NCBI GenBank assembly: GCA_002346225.1
Contig: DDYY01000079.1
Location: forward strand, 62,449-126,448
Source of the DNA: Bacteroidetes bacterium UBA3022
Lineage (GTDB): Bacteria; Bacteroidota; Bacteroidia; Chitinophagales; BACL12
Length of the DNA: 64,000 nt
Reading direction: 5' to 3'
Shown: piece by piece, positions 17,709 to 28,255 of the stretch
Numbering within the stretch: position 1 is the first letter of the stretch
Layout of the letters: each line of letters starts with the position of its first letter
Translations under genes and position numbers: made by a program
Notes under the pieces: model-generated
What the model was told of the DNA's origin: nothing
The model's database searches: none
What the model saw: the letters and a program-made list of their open reading frames with translations, nothing else

Positions 17709-18331
17709 TGATCTATCAAATACAGAACATCATTAAATAATGCGTCAAATTCAGCTTTGTTCATTGGATCGTATGCTCCACAAAACTTTCCTTCTTTGTT
17801 AATGAGGTAAACGCTGTGCGGGAAAAAATCATCCCCCGAAAGTGTTAAATTTTCATTGTACAACGCCGCAATTGAATGTTGCAAAGCATCGATACCGGTT
17901 CCTGAAAGCACATGCCAGTTCTCGCGCACTGCAAACCGCGTGGCAAAAAAATTAAGTAGCCCGACAGTAGCTGTAACGGTTGAATCAGACCACACCGAGA
18001 GCATTCTCAGGCTCAGTGTTTTTCCTTTGTATGCCTCCTGTAGTTCGAATAATGGATGCCGTTCATTGGTAAGGTCTACAGAGGTATGGTCAATAAACTC
18101 CAAAACAGAAACCTTACCTTTCAGCACTTTATTAGTGATGGTATCACCACGGTGGGAAATCAACTCCAGCGGAGGGATTCCTTCTTTTGATGGATGCAGA
18201 AAGGATGAGTAGGTAGCATTTTTCCTAATATCAGCTCCCTTTTTGACAACCAGATAACTGATAAGCGGAAACACCACTAATAAGACAATAGTCATTAGTG
18301 GCAGGAGGATCCTTCTTGGAGCAATCTTCAT
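17705..18331 (-). CDS. SCO-like thioredoxin-fold protein lacking the CxxxC copper site
   Basis: The 208-residue membrane-anchored protein follows the SCO/TlpA-like layout of its neighbour: anchor at 9-29, an ELISHRGDTITNKVLKGKVSVLEF strand-helix opening, and a late PHSVYLINKEGKFCG that keeps the His172 equivalent. Where the partner has FFFTSCDAIC this protein has EFIDHTSVDLTN, so both copper cysteines are gone. The only cysteine is Cys184. It cannot bind copper in the usual SCO manner. It sits 1 bp after subunit IV and overlaps the canonical SCO gene by 4 bp. It may be a scaffold or partner of the active SCO; that is inference. Confidence 0.78.
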   Translation of the reverse strand: MKIAPRRILLPLMTIVLLVVFPLISYLVVKKGADIRKNATYSSFLHPSKEGIPPLELISHRGDTITNKVLKGKVSVLEFIDHTSVDLTNERHPLFELQEAYKGKTLSLRMLSVWSDSTVTATVGLLNFFATRFAVRENWHVLSGTGIDALQHSIAALYNENLTLSGDDFFPHSVYLINKEGKFCGAYDPMNKAEFDALFNDVLYLIDQ

Positions 18332-18332
18332 A

Positions 18333-18659
18333 CTATTGCCAAAGCTGGCGAAGGCTCAACCAGTAACCACCCTCCCAAAGGAAGGCAATGATACCCCATA
18401 CCAGGAATAGAAACGGAGTAATAATGGTAAGCGTCATGGTGCGCAACTCATATTTAAGGTGCATGAACTCACTCATGATATAATAGGCCTTTGCGGCACT
18501 CAATACCACGAACAAGATGTTCAACCACCATTTGGGGCTTTCCGGCATTTGGTAGTAATGCAACAAAGCAGCTGCAATCTCGAAAATAGTTACGAAGGCA
18601 AGGATGTAACAAACCTTCCAAACCTTTTTTATAGACTCTTCGTGCGTTAAATTGCTCAT
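18333..18659 (-). CDS. Cytochrome c oxidase subunit IV family protein
   Basis: The 108-residue protein has three hydrophobic helices and the histidine-containing SEFMHLKYELRTM turn typical of the prokaryotic COX4/CyoD-like family. It is a small membrane subunit of the aa3 oxidase with a structural or assembly role. It lies between subunit III and the SCO-like gene. Confidence 0.88.
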   Translation of the reverse strand: MSNLTHEESIKKVWKVCYILAFVTIFEIAAALLHYYQMPESPKWWLNILFVVLSAAKAYYIMSEFMHLKYELRTMTLTIITPFLFLVWGIIAFLWEGGYWLSLRQLWQ

Positions 18660-18668
18660 AATCTTGTT

Positions 18669-19346
18669 TTACAATAAATAGAATGCGAGGAAAACAAATA
18701 CCCAAACCAGATCTACAAAGTGCCAGTAGAGTCCCAGTTTTTCAATCATCTCGTAATGTCCTCTTCTATGGAATGCTCCGAAAAAGGTCATGAGGAATGC
18801 CCATGAATTCAGCAGAACTCCAATACTAACGTGGAAACCATGAAACCCTGTAATTAAGAAGAACAGTTGACCGAAGCCTGCTGCTCCAAAAGGGTTTCCT
18901 TTTAATGTCATGCCCTCATGAATAAGGTGCGACCATTCAAATGCCTGGCTGCCAACGAATGTTAGTCCACCCAGAATTGTCAAAGACAACCAGAAAAGCA
19001 CTCCACTACGGTTCATATTATGCCCCTCCTGCACCGCGCGCACCATAGTTACAGAACTAAGGATAAGCGTAAAGGTCATGAAGGTGACAAACACCAGCGG
19101 ATAATGGCCATGTACAAATGGTACTGCCGCAAATACTTCGTTGGGATCAGGCCAGCTATTGGCAATCTCCGGATTGTGGGCAGGTTGACTTAAACGGATG
19201 GCTCCGTAAGAAATCAATAAGCCTGCAAAAGAGAAGGTATCTGAAATCAGGAAATACCACATCATGATTTTTCCATAACTCACCTTAAACGGCGAGTCAC
19301 CTCCACTCCATAGTTCCTTTGCATTTGTTTGAACGGTCGTTTCCAA
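18669..19346 (-). CDS. Cytochrome c oxidase subunit III (longer copy)
   Basis: The 225-residue protein is a heme-copper oxidase subunit III with about five to six transmembrane helices. Conserved blocks include the acidic QAFEWSHL, TGFHGFHVSIG and the C-terminal YWHFVDLVWVFVF. It follows a second, shorter subunit III gene with an 11 bp gap; tandem subunit III genes are common in Bacteroidota oxidase operons. The protein stabilises subunit I and its proton path. Confidence 0.92.
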   Translation of the reverse strand: METTVQTNAKELWSGGDSPFKVSYGKIMMWYFLISDTFSFAGLLISYGAIRLSQPAHNPEIANSWPDPNEVFAAVPFVHGHYPLVFVTFMTFTLILSSVTMVRAVQEGHNMNRSGVLFWLSLTILGGLTFVGSQAFEWSHLIHEGMTLKGNPFGAAGFGQLFFLITGFHGFHVSIGVLLNSWAFLMTFFGAFHRRGHYEMIEKLGLYWHFVDLVWVFVFLAFYLL

Positions 19347-19357
19347 GGTTGTCTAAT

Positions 19358-19954
19358 TTAACTCATTTGAAAAAAGAAAAACAAATATAACCACAACACA
19401 TCCACAAAGTGCCAGTAGGTAGCCATCAGCTCCACTCCTATTTGCTTATCCGGATGTATATTCTCTAAAAGCGTATCCTCAGGCTTGTTATACCTGGTGA
19501 AAGCTAAAATTACAAAAACCAGCAAGGCAATGACACCTCCTGCCACGTGGAGAAAGTGTGCACCTGAAATAACATACAGAAATGATCCTGCTACATTGCC
19601 TTTTAGCAGGATGCCTTCTGCTTTTAATTCCTGCCATCCCAATACCTGCAGCACTAAAAATGTAGCACCTAAGAAAAATGTAGCTACCATGAACAGGCGG
19701 TGCAGACCAATCCTGTTCCTGCGGAAGGTTATGTAAGCCAGCTGCATGCAGATACTGCTAATGACAATGATAACAGCGCTGTAGCTGAACATTACTGGAA
19801 GCTCGAATACAAGCCAATTGCTGACATCCGCTTTTTTTACCACATAAGCGCTTGTGAATGCAGCGAACATCATAACCATAGCTACGATTGCCAGCCACAT
19901 GTTGAACTTATACGGATGGATTACAGACCTTCTGTTTTGCAAAACTTGACTCAT
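19358..19954 (-). CDS. Cytochrome c oxidase subunit III (shorter copy)
   Basis: The 198-residue protein has five hydrophobic helices and the family blocks VLGWQELKAEG, GAHFLHVAGG and YWHFVDVLWLYLF. It is clearly a paralogue of the next gene but only moderately similar, so this looks like an old split of functions and not a recent duplication. It lies 2 bp after ctaB. Confidence 0.91.
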   Translation of the reverse strand: MSQVLQNRRSVIHPYKFNMWLAIVAMVMMFAAFTSAYVVKKADVSNWLVFELPVMFSYSAVIIVISSICMQLAYITFRRNRIGLHRLFMVATFFLGATFLVLQVLGWQELKAEGILLKGNVAGSFLYVISGAHFLHVAGGVIALLVFVILAFTRYNKPEDTLLENIHPDKQIGVELMATYWHFVDVLWLYLFFFFQMS

Positions 19955-19956
19955 AT

Positions 19957-20847
19957 TTATATCTGATCGGCAAATAAGGCAATTAATACAATGGGTAAGT
20001 AAAGAAACGACCCGAACATTAATTGCTTAGCCTTTTTTTCTGAACAATTCTTATAAAGTGCCAACGCCTGATACAGGAAAGCCATTCCCGTTGCAGCTGT
20101 AATGATAGCAGACACCCAACCTGTGTATCCTGTTACAAAGGGCAGTAAACTTACCGGTATCAGCACCAGGGCATAGAGGGCAATATGAAACGCTGAAGCA
20201 CGGGTTCTTCCCGACGAAGTGGGCAGTAAATAAAATCCGGCTTTCGCATAATCTTCATAAGCCACCCAGGCTATTGCCCAAAAGTGGGGAAACTGCCACA
20301 TAAATTGAATGGCAAATAACAGCAATGCTACCGGCCCTACTGTTCCTGTTGCGGCAGCCCAGCCAATAAGAGGTGGAATAGCTCCGGGAAACGCCCCGAT
20401 AAAAACGGCCACAGGTGACACTTTTTTCATCGGTGTATAAATGAACGCATAAGATAGAAGCGAAATAGCCCCTATCAATGCTGCGAGCGGATTAAAGAAA
20501 ATCCACATAATAATGATACCGCTGATTCCCATTACGCCGGCTGCCAGAATAGCCTCGGTGGTACTCATCCTTCCGGTGGGCAACGGCCTGTCGCTCGTGC
20601 GCGTCATCATCTTATCCGTTTGCACTTCCAGTACCTGATTCATGGCATTGGATGCTGCTGTAATTAGAAACCCGGACAACAGAAATAAGGAAAACAATCT
20701 GATATCACCGGCGGCAAACATGTATCCGATACCGGCAGAGAAGACAACTATGAAACTCAGCCTGAACTTCACCAAGAGGAGATAGTCACCTATCTTCTGC
20801 TTCAGCCTGTCCCAGACAGCAGTCTTTAATGTTTCTGTATGCGGCAT
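19957..20847 (-). CDS. ctaB: Heme o synthase (protoheme IX farnesyltransferase)
   Basis: The 296-residue UbiA-family enzyme has the first aspartate-rich block NAMNQVLEVQTDKMMTRT, followed by DRPLPTGR, and the second site around YTPMKKVSP. Seven to nine hydrophobic helices are visible. It attaches a farnesyl group to heme b to make heme o, the precursor of heme a. Heme a synthase (ctaA) is not in the window. The gene lies directly after coxA, so cofactor and apoprotein are coexpressed. Confidence 0.95.
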   Translation of the reverse strand: MPHTETLKTAVWDRLKQKIGDYLLLVKFRLSFIVVFSAGIGYMFAAGDIRLFSLFLLSGFLITAASNAMNQVLEVQTDKMMTRTSDRPLPTGRMSTTEAILAAGVMGISGIIIMWIFFNPLAALIGAISLLSYAFIYTPMKKVSPVAVFIGAFPGAIPPLIGWAAATGTVGPVALLLFAIQFMWQFPHFWAIAWVAYEDYAKAGFYLLPTSSGRTRASAFHIALYALVLIPVSLLPFVTGYTGWVSAIITAATGMAFLYQALALYKNCSEKKAKQLMFGSFLYLPIVLIALFADQI

Positions 20848-20863
20848 CGTTTAATCGCCGGTG

Positions 20864-22735
20864 TTAACCGTTGTGTTTTTCGTGTTGAATAATATCACTA
20901 TCAGACTCGTCACCATGTTCGCCATGCTCCAATTCATAAGCACTCAGCGGTTCTGTCTGAGGAATAAAATCACGTCCATGCTTGCTGTAATCGTATGCCC
21001 ATCTATAAACAGTTGGAATTTCTCCATCCCAGTTTCCATGGCCCGGTCTGATTGGTGTGGTCCATTCCAGTGTATTGGCATGGTAAGGATTCTGTACCCG
21101 TAATTTTCTTCCGTACCATATGGAGTAGAAGAAATTGAATACGAACATCAACTGGAAAGCGAAGGACGCAATGGCAGCAATGGTTATAAACTCATTCAAC
21201 TGAGCAAACATCCCAAAGGTATCAAACCCAGCATGCGTAGGATACCTGCGCGGAAGCATGTATTCGAAGTGCATGGGGTAGAAAATCAGATAGGCACATA
21301 TGATAGTACCCCAGAAATGAATGTAACCCAAAGTACTGTTCAGATGTCTTCCGAACATTTTAGGGAACCAGTGATAGACACCCGCAAACATTCCAAAAAA
21401 TGCCGCAACCCCCATCACAAGGTGGAAGTGGGCAACCACAAAATAGGTATCATGCAACTCAACGTCAATGGAAGAGTTCCCAAGGAAAATACCGGTAACA
21501 CCACCTGAAATAAACAGAGAAACAAATCCAATGGCGAACAGCATCGCCGGATTGAGCTTGATATTCCCGCGCCATAATGTGGTAAGCCAGTTAAAGACCT
21601 TCACTGCCGATGGCACCGCAATTATGAGCGTGAATATCACGAATATGGATCCAATGAAAGGATTCATACCAGTAACGAACATATGGTGTGCCCAAACGAT
21701 GAAGGATAAAACGGTGATGGCCAGCAAGGAATACACCATCGCTGTATAACCAAATATCGGCTTGCGGGAATGCACAGAGAGCACCTCTGACACAATACCC
21801 ATCGCAGGAAGAATAATGATATATACCTCAGGGTGTCCCAGGAACCAGAACAAATGCTGGTATAAGATAGGACTACCGCCGGCGTTGGCAAGCGCTTCTC
21901 CACCAATATAAATTTGGTCGAGGTAGAAACTTGTTCCGAGATTTCTGTCGAACAACATCAAAACACCGGCAGATAATAATACCGGGAAGGAAAGCAATCC
22001 GATTACCGCAGTAAGGAAGAAAGCCCAGATAGGCAGAGGCAGTCTGAACATCTTCATACCCCTTGTGCGCAGGTTGATAACAGTGGTTATGTAGTTCAAA
22101 CCACCTAACAACACGCTCACAATGAACAATACTATACTTAACAGCCAGTAATCCACCCCGAGCACACTACCTGTCGCGGCCTGTGGTAGGGCATTGAGCG
22201 GCGGATAAGCTGTCCAACCACCTGATGCAGGACCTGTTGCCAGGAAAAAGGAGGCTGCCATTACCACACTGGAAAGGAAGAAAAACCAATAGGATAGCAT
22301 ATTGATAAATCCTGAAGCCATATCCCTTGCTCCCACCATCAATGGAATAAGATAGTTGGAGAATGTTCCGCTGAGTCCCGCAGTTAACACGAAAAACACG
22401 AGAATAGTACCGTGCATCGTAATCAATGCGTTGTAGAACTCAGGGGCAATGTGTCCCTCCGGTGTAATCCATTTCCCCAGGAAAGGACGCATCCAGTTCA
22501 GATCGGCATCGGGATAACCCAATTGAATTCTGAAAAGTACCGACAATCCTCCTCCCACGATTGCCCAAATAATTCCTGTGATAAGGAATTGCTTGGCAAT
22601 TACTTTGTGGTCAGTAGAGAAAATGTACTTGGAGATGAAACTTTGGTGATGATCGTGGTGGTCATGTCCGTGATCATGTGCATGTTCATCTATGTGGGTC
22701 TCCAGGTTTTCTCTGATTGTTGTTTCTTGGGACAT
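20864..22735 (-). CDS. coxA: Cytochrome c oxidase subunit I (type A1 heme-copper oxidase)
   Basis: The 623-residue protein has the full catalytic set: His108 for low-spin heme, CuB ligands His301, His350 and His351, the cross-linked Tyr305 in GHPEVY (which also carries the A1-type glutamate), and DTYFVVAHFHLVMG for the high-spin heme. The D-channel residues Asp138 and Asn145 are present. It reduces oxygen to water and pumps protons. The N-terminus is unusual: nine histidines between residues 14 and 30 (a HAHDHGHDHHDHH tract), and the C-terminal 24 residues add four more. Such tracts could hold metal. Confidence 0.97.
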   Translation of the reverse strand: MSQETTIRENLETHIDEHAHDHGHDHHDHHQSFISKYIFSTDHKVIAKQFLITGIIWAIVGGGLSVLFRIQLGYPDADLNWMRPFLGKWITPEGHIAPEFYNALITMHGTILVFFVLTAGLSGTFSNYLIPLMVGARDMASGFINMLSYWFFFLSSVVMAASFFLATGPASGGWTAYPPLNALPQAATGSVLGVDYWLLSIVLFIVSVLLGGLNYITTVINLRTRGMKMFRLPLPIWAFFLTAVIGLLSFPVLLSAGVLMLFDRNLGTSFYLDQIYIGGEALANAGGSPILYQHLFWFLGHPEVYIIILPAMGIVSEVLSVHSRKPIFGYTAMVYSLLAITVLSFIVWAHHMFVTGMNPFIGSIFVIFTLIIAVPSAVKVFNWLTTLWRGNIKLNPAMLFAIGFVSLFISGGVTGIFLGNSSIDVELHDTYFVVAHFHLVMGVAAFFGMFAGVYHWFPKMFGRHLNSTLGYIHFWGTIICAYLIFYPMHFEYMLPRRYPTHAGFDTFGMFAQLNEFITIAAIASFAFQLMFVFNFFYSIWYGRKLRVQNPYHANTLEWTTPIRPGHGNWDGEIPTVYRWAYDYSKHGRDFIPQTEPLSAYELEHGEHGDESDSDIIQHEKHNG

Positions 22736-22748
22736 ATATCAAACTTTA

Positions 22749-24176
22749 TTAATAATTAATTGCTATGGCAGTAGTGTCTGCAGCTGCAGGAGCAGCAGTT
22801 GAATCTGACGCGGCTTCTTCCACCACCGGACGAGGAGCCAGTTCACTCAATCCGCTTATCTTGAGGGAGGAAGCGACAGCATTCCAGTATGGTGTCTGAG
22901 CAGCCAACCATGCTTCGTATTCTGCTTCAGTCTCCACCACAAGTATGTATTTCATCGCTGAGTGACCTACGCCACAAAGTTCAGCACAGGCTACCTCATA
23001 ATTAAAGTTCATCCACATTGGATCGGTATCTCCTTCTTTCACTTTCTGCCAGATAGGATTGCTGCTTAAAGTCTGGCGCATTTCTGCGGTAGTGATGGTA
23101 GGCGTAAACTTGAAAGATGTGGGCATACCGGGAACCGCATCCATTTTTACTTTCATATGCGGCACGTCAAAGTCATGCAACACATCTAAGGCAGTAATCT
23201 TGGCCAATGCCTCTTTGTTTACCGGAAGGTGAAGCTGCGAAGGAAGGATATCATCGTATCCCCAGGTCATCGCTTCACTGTTAGCCATATAGTAGTCTTC
23301 AGTATACTTATTCTTTATGCGCTCCACATTGAGCATTCTGATTTTAATCTTATCGTCGATATCCTCCAGTTCGTCCTCGAGGGTTTCCAGTTCAGCCTCC
23401 AGCTCCTCTTTCTTGTAGCGATTGGGGCGTTTTGCAATTTCAGCTTCGAGATTGGCGATAAGCGCAGGTAGTTCTTCCTTTCTTTTCTGCAGTGAGGGAA
23501 TCTCACCCATCACTCCTAAAGCAGCATTTCCTTCCAGCAGATTAAGTCTGTGCTCTACATACTCTTTAGTTACAACACCCAGCGGGTTTTCAGGACAAAT
23601 GAGGTTGTAATCGCGTAATCCCAACTTTCCATCTGCACCAGGATAACGAGAGGTCCAGAAGAATTGCTGTCCTGTCATTTCAAATACCAGGGCATCGTTG
23701 GAAGACGGACCGGTAATCTTGGTCCATGCCTGCAATCCGAACACCACTAATCCAGTCAGTACGATGGTAGGAATAACTGTCCAGATAAACTCCAGTTTAT
23801 TGCTGTGCGCAAAGTGGACAGCTTGTCTGCCTTTTCTGTAACGGTACATGTAGACAAAAACGAATAACAGAACATTACAAACAACGAATACTATTCCTGT
23901 TACAATTAATGTCGCGATGAACATGTTATGAATATACACCCCGTGCTCAGATGCTACCGGTATATTGGTATCGGAATAGTGTCGGAAGCTCCAGAAGAAC
24001 CCGATGATTCCCAGCACCATGAATATGAACAAACCTGTCGCATGGAGTTTTGTATTCTGCTCCAGTTGACGGTCATCATCTCCCCGAAGCTGACTTACCA
24101 GATCCAATGTCCTTGTAACCTGAAAGAGTACTATCAGTACAAGCAGAACCGCAATAAAAATCAACCAACCTGTCAT
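22749..24176 (-). CDS. coxB: Cytochrome c oxidase subunit II with coiled-coil insertion
   Basis: The 475-residue protein has two extra N-terminal helices, then the two usual anchors (about 85-110 and 130-150). The CuA domain is split: the first strands (FEMTGQQFFWTSRYPGADG) and the late part (DVLHDFDVPHMKVKMDAVPG with His334; CAELCGVGHSAM with Cys397, Glu399, Cys401, His405, Met408) are separated by about 100 residues. That insert contains a charged helix pair at about 226-292, rich in Glu, Lys and Leu, with a coiled-coil look. The C-terminus ends in an Ala-rich tail. All CuA ligands remain, so the subunit should accept electrons normally. No cytochrome c domain is fused. Confidence 0.95.
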   Translation of the reverse strand: MTGWLIFIAVLLVLIVLFQVTRTLDLVSQLRGDDDRQLEQNTKLHATGLFIFMVLGIIGFFWSFRHYSDTNIPVASEHGVYIHNMFIATLIVTGIVFVVCNVLLFVFVYMYRYRKGRQAVHFAHSNKLEFIWTVIPTIVLTGLVVFGLQAWTKITGPSSNDALVFEMTGQQFFWTSRYPGADGKLGLRDYNLICPENPLGVVTKEYVEHRLNLLEGNAALGVMGEIPSLQKRKEELPALIANLEAEIAKRPNRYKKEELEAELETLEDELEDIDDKIKIRMLNVERIKNKYTEDYYMANSEAMTWGYDDILPSQLHLPVNKEALAKITALDVLHDFDVPHMKVKMDAVPGMPTSFKFTPTITTAEMRQTLSSNPIWQKVKEGDTDPMWMNFNYEVACAELCGVGHSAMKYILVVETEAEYEAWLAAQTPYWNAVASSLKISGLSELAPRPVVEEAASDSTAAPAAADTTAIAINY

Positions 24177-24187
24177 TATACTATTTA

Positions 24188-25588
24188 TTAAATATGATGT
24201 TCAATACTTTCTTTCGTAAACGGATTATTCAACGGTATTAAAGATGCTTTTGTCAATGCATTAAAGACCATGTACAGGAACAAACCAGCGAAAGCCACCA
24301 GCATACCTACCTCAAAATATCCTATAGAACCGCCGCTATGCACTGTAGAAGGTATAATCATGAGGTAGAAGTCTAACCAATGCGAAACAATCAGGATACT
24401 GGCTACTATACCGAGTACAAAAAAGTTTCTTTTGGCGTCTCTTCTCATCAATACTAAGAAAGGAACAAAGAAGTTGATGATAAGGTTTGCTCCAAACAAG
24501 CCACCATACTCTCTTTTTCTTTCCAGGAACCAAATTGTTTCCTCTGGAATATTACCATACCAGTAGAGCATGAACTGGCTGTACCAGAGGTAAGTCCAGA
24601 ATACACTGAACCCGAAGAGGTATTTTCCTAAATCGTGCAGGTGGTTTTCATTTACCTGCACCATATAGCCCTGATTCTTGAGGAAAATGAGTACCAGAAT
24701 CATAACAGCCAAAGAACCAACAAACAGAGATATAAAGTTGTACCAGCCGAAGAGTGTGCTAAACCAATGAGGGTCCAGCGACATCACCCAGTCCCAGGCC
24801 ATCATAGAGCTGGAGACAGCCCAAACCACCAGGAATAAAGCCGCCCAGGTGCGGGTTTTCTGATACCACCTGTCATCAGATGCTGAATCTTCCTTTAAGG
24901 AGAATCTGCGCAACTGATATCCCAGGAATACCCAAAGTACAATGTAAATGATGGTACGGGCGATAAAAAAGCCATCATTCAGATAGGCAGATTTACCTGC
25001 AATTATTTTGTCGTAATAGGGATTCAGGATTTTATCTCCTGCTCCTGCATGCGCAGCTTCAGCAGTATGGTCGCCAGCATGTTCTTCTCCACCGCCAACA
25101 AGCAGTGCGGAACCGGAACCTAAATAGGAATGCTCTTCGCCTTCACCATGATGCTCTGCATCACCATGTCCGGCGCTGTGCGCATGTTCCATTTCATAAT
25201 CGTGTAACTCTGCAGCAGAAACGTATTCCTTTTTGATGAAATTATCGCTCCAGTGATACAGGTGGTGATAATCTAAAGCAGTACCTAAGGCTATTACTAT
25301 GATAAATACACCGCCAATTGCAGCGAAACTCATCATTGCTTCCGGAACCCGCTTAATCAGTGCATGCCAGCCTGAGAAGGCTATTTGATGGGCTGCGAGA
25401 AAAAATATGGCTGTTGCAGAAAGGCCTGTAAAATAGACCGAATTCAATAAAAAATTCGCCCAAGCCTTTTGGTTATCTGCCTGACCGGATACAATTCCGA
25501 TAACTACGGCAATCAAACCAATCACAAACATGCCAATAAAGGTCCGTCTGAGCTTTGAGGTGAATTCAAATTTAGTGGTGCTGCTCAT
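24188..25588 (-). CDS. actF: Alternative complex III subunit ActF
   Basis: The 466-residue membrane protein resembles the second NrfD-like quinol subunit of alternative complex III, with about ten hydrophobic helices; WAHHMF-type heme sites are absent, as expected. A soluble loop after helix three is strongly histidine-rich: ten His between residues 129 and 180, mixed with Glu, Gly and Ala. The gene lies between actE and coxB, the usual order in Bacteroidota. In the Flavobacterium complex the equivalent subunit packs against ActC and contacts the oxidase. Confidence 0.93.
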   Translation of the reverse strand: MSSTTKFEFTSKLRRTFIGMFVIGLIAVVIGIVSGQADNQKAWANFLLNSVYFTGLSATAIFFLAAHQIAFSGWHALIKRVPEAMMSFAAIGGVFIIVIALGTALDYHHLYHWSDNFIKKEYVSAAELHDYEMEHAHSAGHGDAEHHGEGEEHSYLGSGSALLVGGGEEHAGDHTAEAAHAGAGDKILNPYYDKIIAGKSAYLNDGFFIARTIIYIVLWVFLGYQLRRFSLKEDSASDDRWYQKTRTWAALFLVVWAVSSSMMAWDWVMSLDPHWFSTLFGWYNFISLFVGSLAVMILVLIFLKNQGYMVQVNENHLHDLGKYLFGFSVFWTYLWYSQFMLYWYGNIPEETIWFLERKREYGGLFGANLIINFFVPFLVLMRRDAKRNFFVLGIVASILIVSHWLDFYLMIIPSTVHSGGSIGYFEVGMLVAFAGLFLYMVFNALTKASLIPLNNPFTKESIEHHI

Positions 25589-25609
25589 CTCTATGAATAA
25601 TTTCTGTGG

Positions 25610-26263
25610 TTATTGCGAAACATTTTCCTGAACAGGGCTGGCATTCTCAGCCAACCGTGCATCCTGTAAAGAGTTGATATAAAGGATTACCTGCCATCTT
25701 TCTTTCTTATTCAGGGCATAGGCGTATGATCCCATTGCATTCTTGCCATAGGTGATGGAATGGAACATTTTACCATCGGGCATATCGATATATCCTTCGC
25801 TGAAGTAGGAAGGTGGTGCTGCAGTATACTTGCCGGCAGTTACGATGTAACCTTTACCATTGCCTTCCGCGCCATGACAGATGGCACACATATTAGTATA
25901 CAAACGTTGTCCCTCTGCCAAGTCTATCTCATTGTATTGCAAAGGACTTACAACTTCCAGTCCCGCTTTTTCGTAATCCTCGATGGTATTTTGGTAGGGA
26001 TAAGGCAGTTGAATATCGCCCATTTCGTTATCGTAGTTTCCACTGATGGCGTTACCGGTGTAAGGCACTGTACCCGGAGCAGGTAAAAGAGCGCCTACGC
26101 TGTCACCCATTACAGGATTCAAAGCGTAAGGTTCATAAGCCTTGGAGTACATCATGTCGGATGTGTAACGATCGCCCGGATAATCTCCGGAAGCTTTCTT
26201 ACAAGCCTGAAGGCTGGAAACCACCAGCGCAGGTACTAAAACGTATATCAGAATCCTCTTCAT
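25610..26263 (-). CDS. actE: Alternative complex III subunit ActE, monoheme cytochrome c lipoprotein
   Basis: The 217-residue protein has a lipoprotein signal (VVSSLQAC, lipid Cys21) and one covalent heme site, CAICH at 126-130. A C-terminal methionine such as those in NAMGSYAY may supply the sixth ligand. It is held on the periplasmic face and passes electrons from the multiheme ActA towards the oxidase. Operon position between actD and actF is standard. Confidence 0.94.
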   Translation of the reverse strand: MKRILIYVLVPALVVSSLQACKKASGDYPGDRYTSDMMYSKAYEPYALNPVMGDSVGALLPAPGTVPYTGNAISGNYDNEMGDIQLPYPYQNTIEDYEKAGLEVVSPLQYNEIDLAEGQRLYTNMCAICHGAEGNGKGYIVTAGKYTAAPPSYFSEGYIDMPDGKMFHSITYGKNAMGSYAYALNKKERWQVILYINSLQDARLAENASPVQENVSQ

Positions 26264-26275
26264 TATTTCCTGCTT

Positions 26276-26809
26276 TTATTGGTCGAAATCTTTTTCGTGA
26301 ACTTCCACGGCACCTTGCGCTTCCAGCATCTTTCTGATTTCTTCGCGTTTTTCGGAAGGTGTATCTTCCTCCAACTCGAAGGTCATAGCGAACATATGGC
26401 TGGTAAGCCTGTTGTCCAGCACTCTGGGTTCCATACCGGGAGCAAGGCGGTTCAGGTACAGGTAAGTCAATGTCATACCTACTGCCGAAAAGAGAACGGT
26501 AAGTTCAAACGTAATTGGAATCCACGCCGGTAAAGAGAAATAAGGCTTACCACCGTAATTGATCGGGTAATTGACGGTGCTTATCCATGTAATAAATGCC
26601 AGGGCAGTCAGGGTACCTGTTGCACCGAAAATAAAGCCGGCACTGTGCAGTTTCGTCATTCTCAATCCCATAGCCTCATCCAATCCGTGGACCGGAAAAG
26701 GTGTATGTACATCTGATATCCGAACCCCTTCTGCGCGAACACCTTTTACTGCCTTGAGGAGAATTTCCTCATCATCGAAAAGTCCGTATAAAATTTTCTT
26801 TGCCGACAT
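26276..26809 (-). CDS. actD: Alternative complex III subunit ActD (DUF3341)
   Basis: The 177-residue protein begins with a cytoplasmic domain (ILYGLFDDEEILLKAVKGVR, DVHTPFPVHGLDEA), then two transmembrane helices at about 57-80 and 93-115, and a charged C-terminal tail. This is the DUF3341 family, a membrane subunit of alternative complex III. It has no cofactors. It lies 1 bp after actC. Confidence 0.93.
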   Translation of the reverse strand: MSAKKILYGLFDDEEILLKAVKGVRAEGVRISDVHTPFPVHGLDEAMGLRMTKLHSAGFIFGATGTLTALAFITWISTVNYPINYGGKPYFSLPAWIPITFELTVLFSAVGMTLTYLYLNRLAPGMEPRVLDNRLTSHMFAMTFELEEDTPSEKREEIRKMLEAQGAVEVHEKDFDQ

Positions 26810-26810
26810 A

Positions 26811-28247
<1,437 letters not shown>

Positions 28248-28255
28248 CTCTTTTC

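Noticed and set aside
18669..19954. Tandem subunit III genes as a recent duplication
   Set aside because: The two proteins differ clearly in length and sequence, and paired subunit III genes are common in Bacteroidota oxidase operons.
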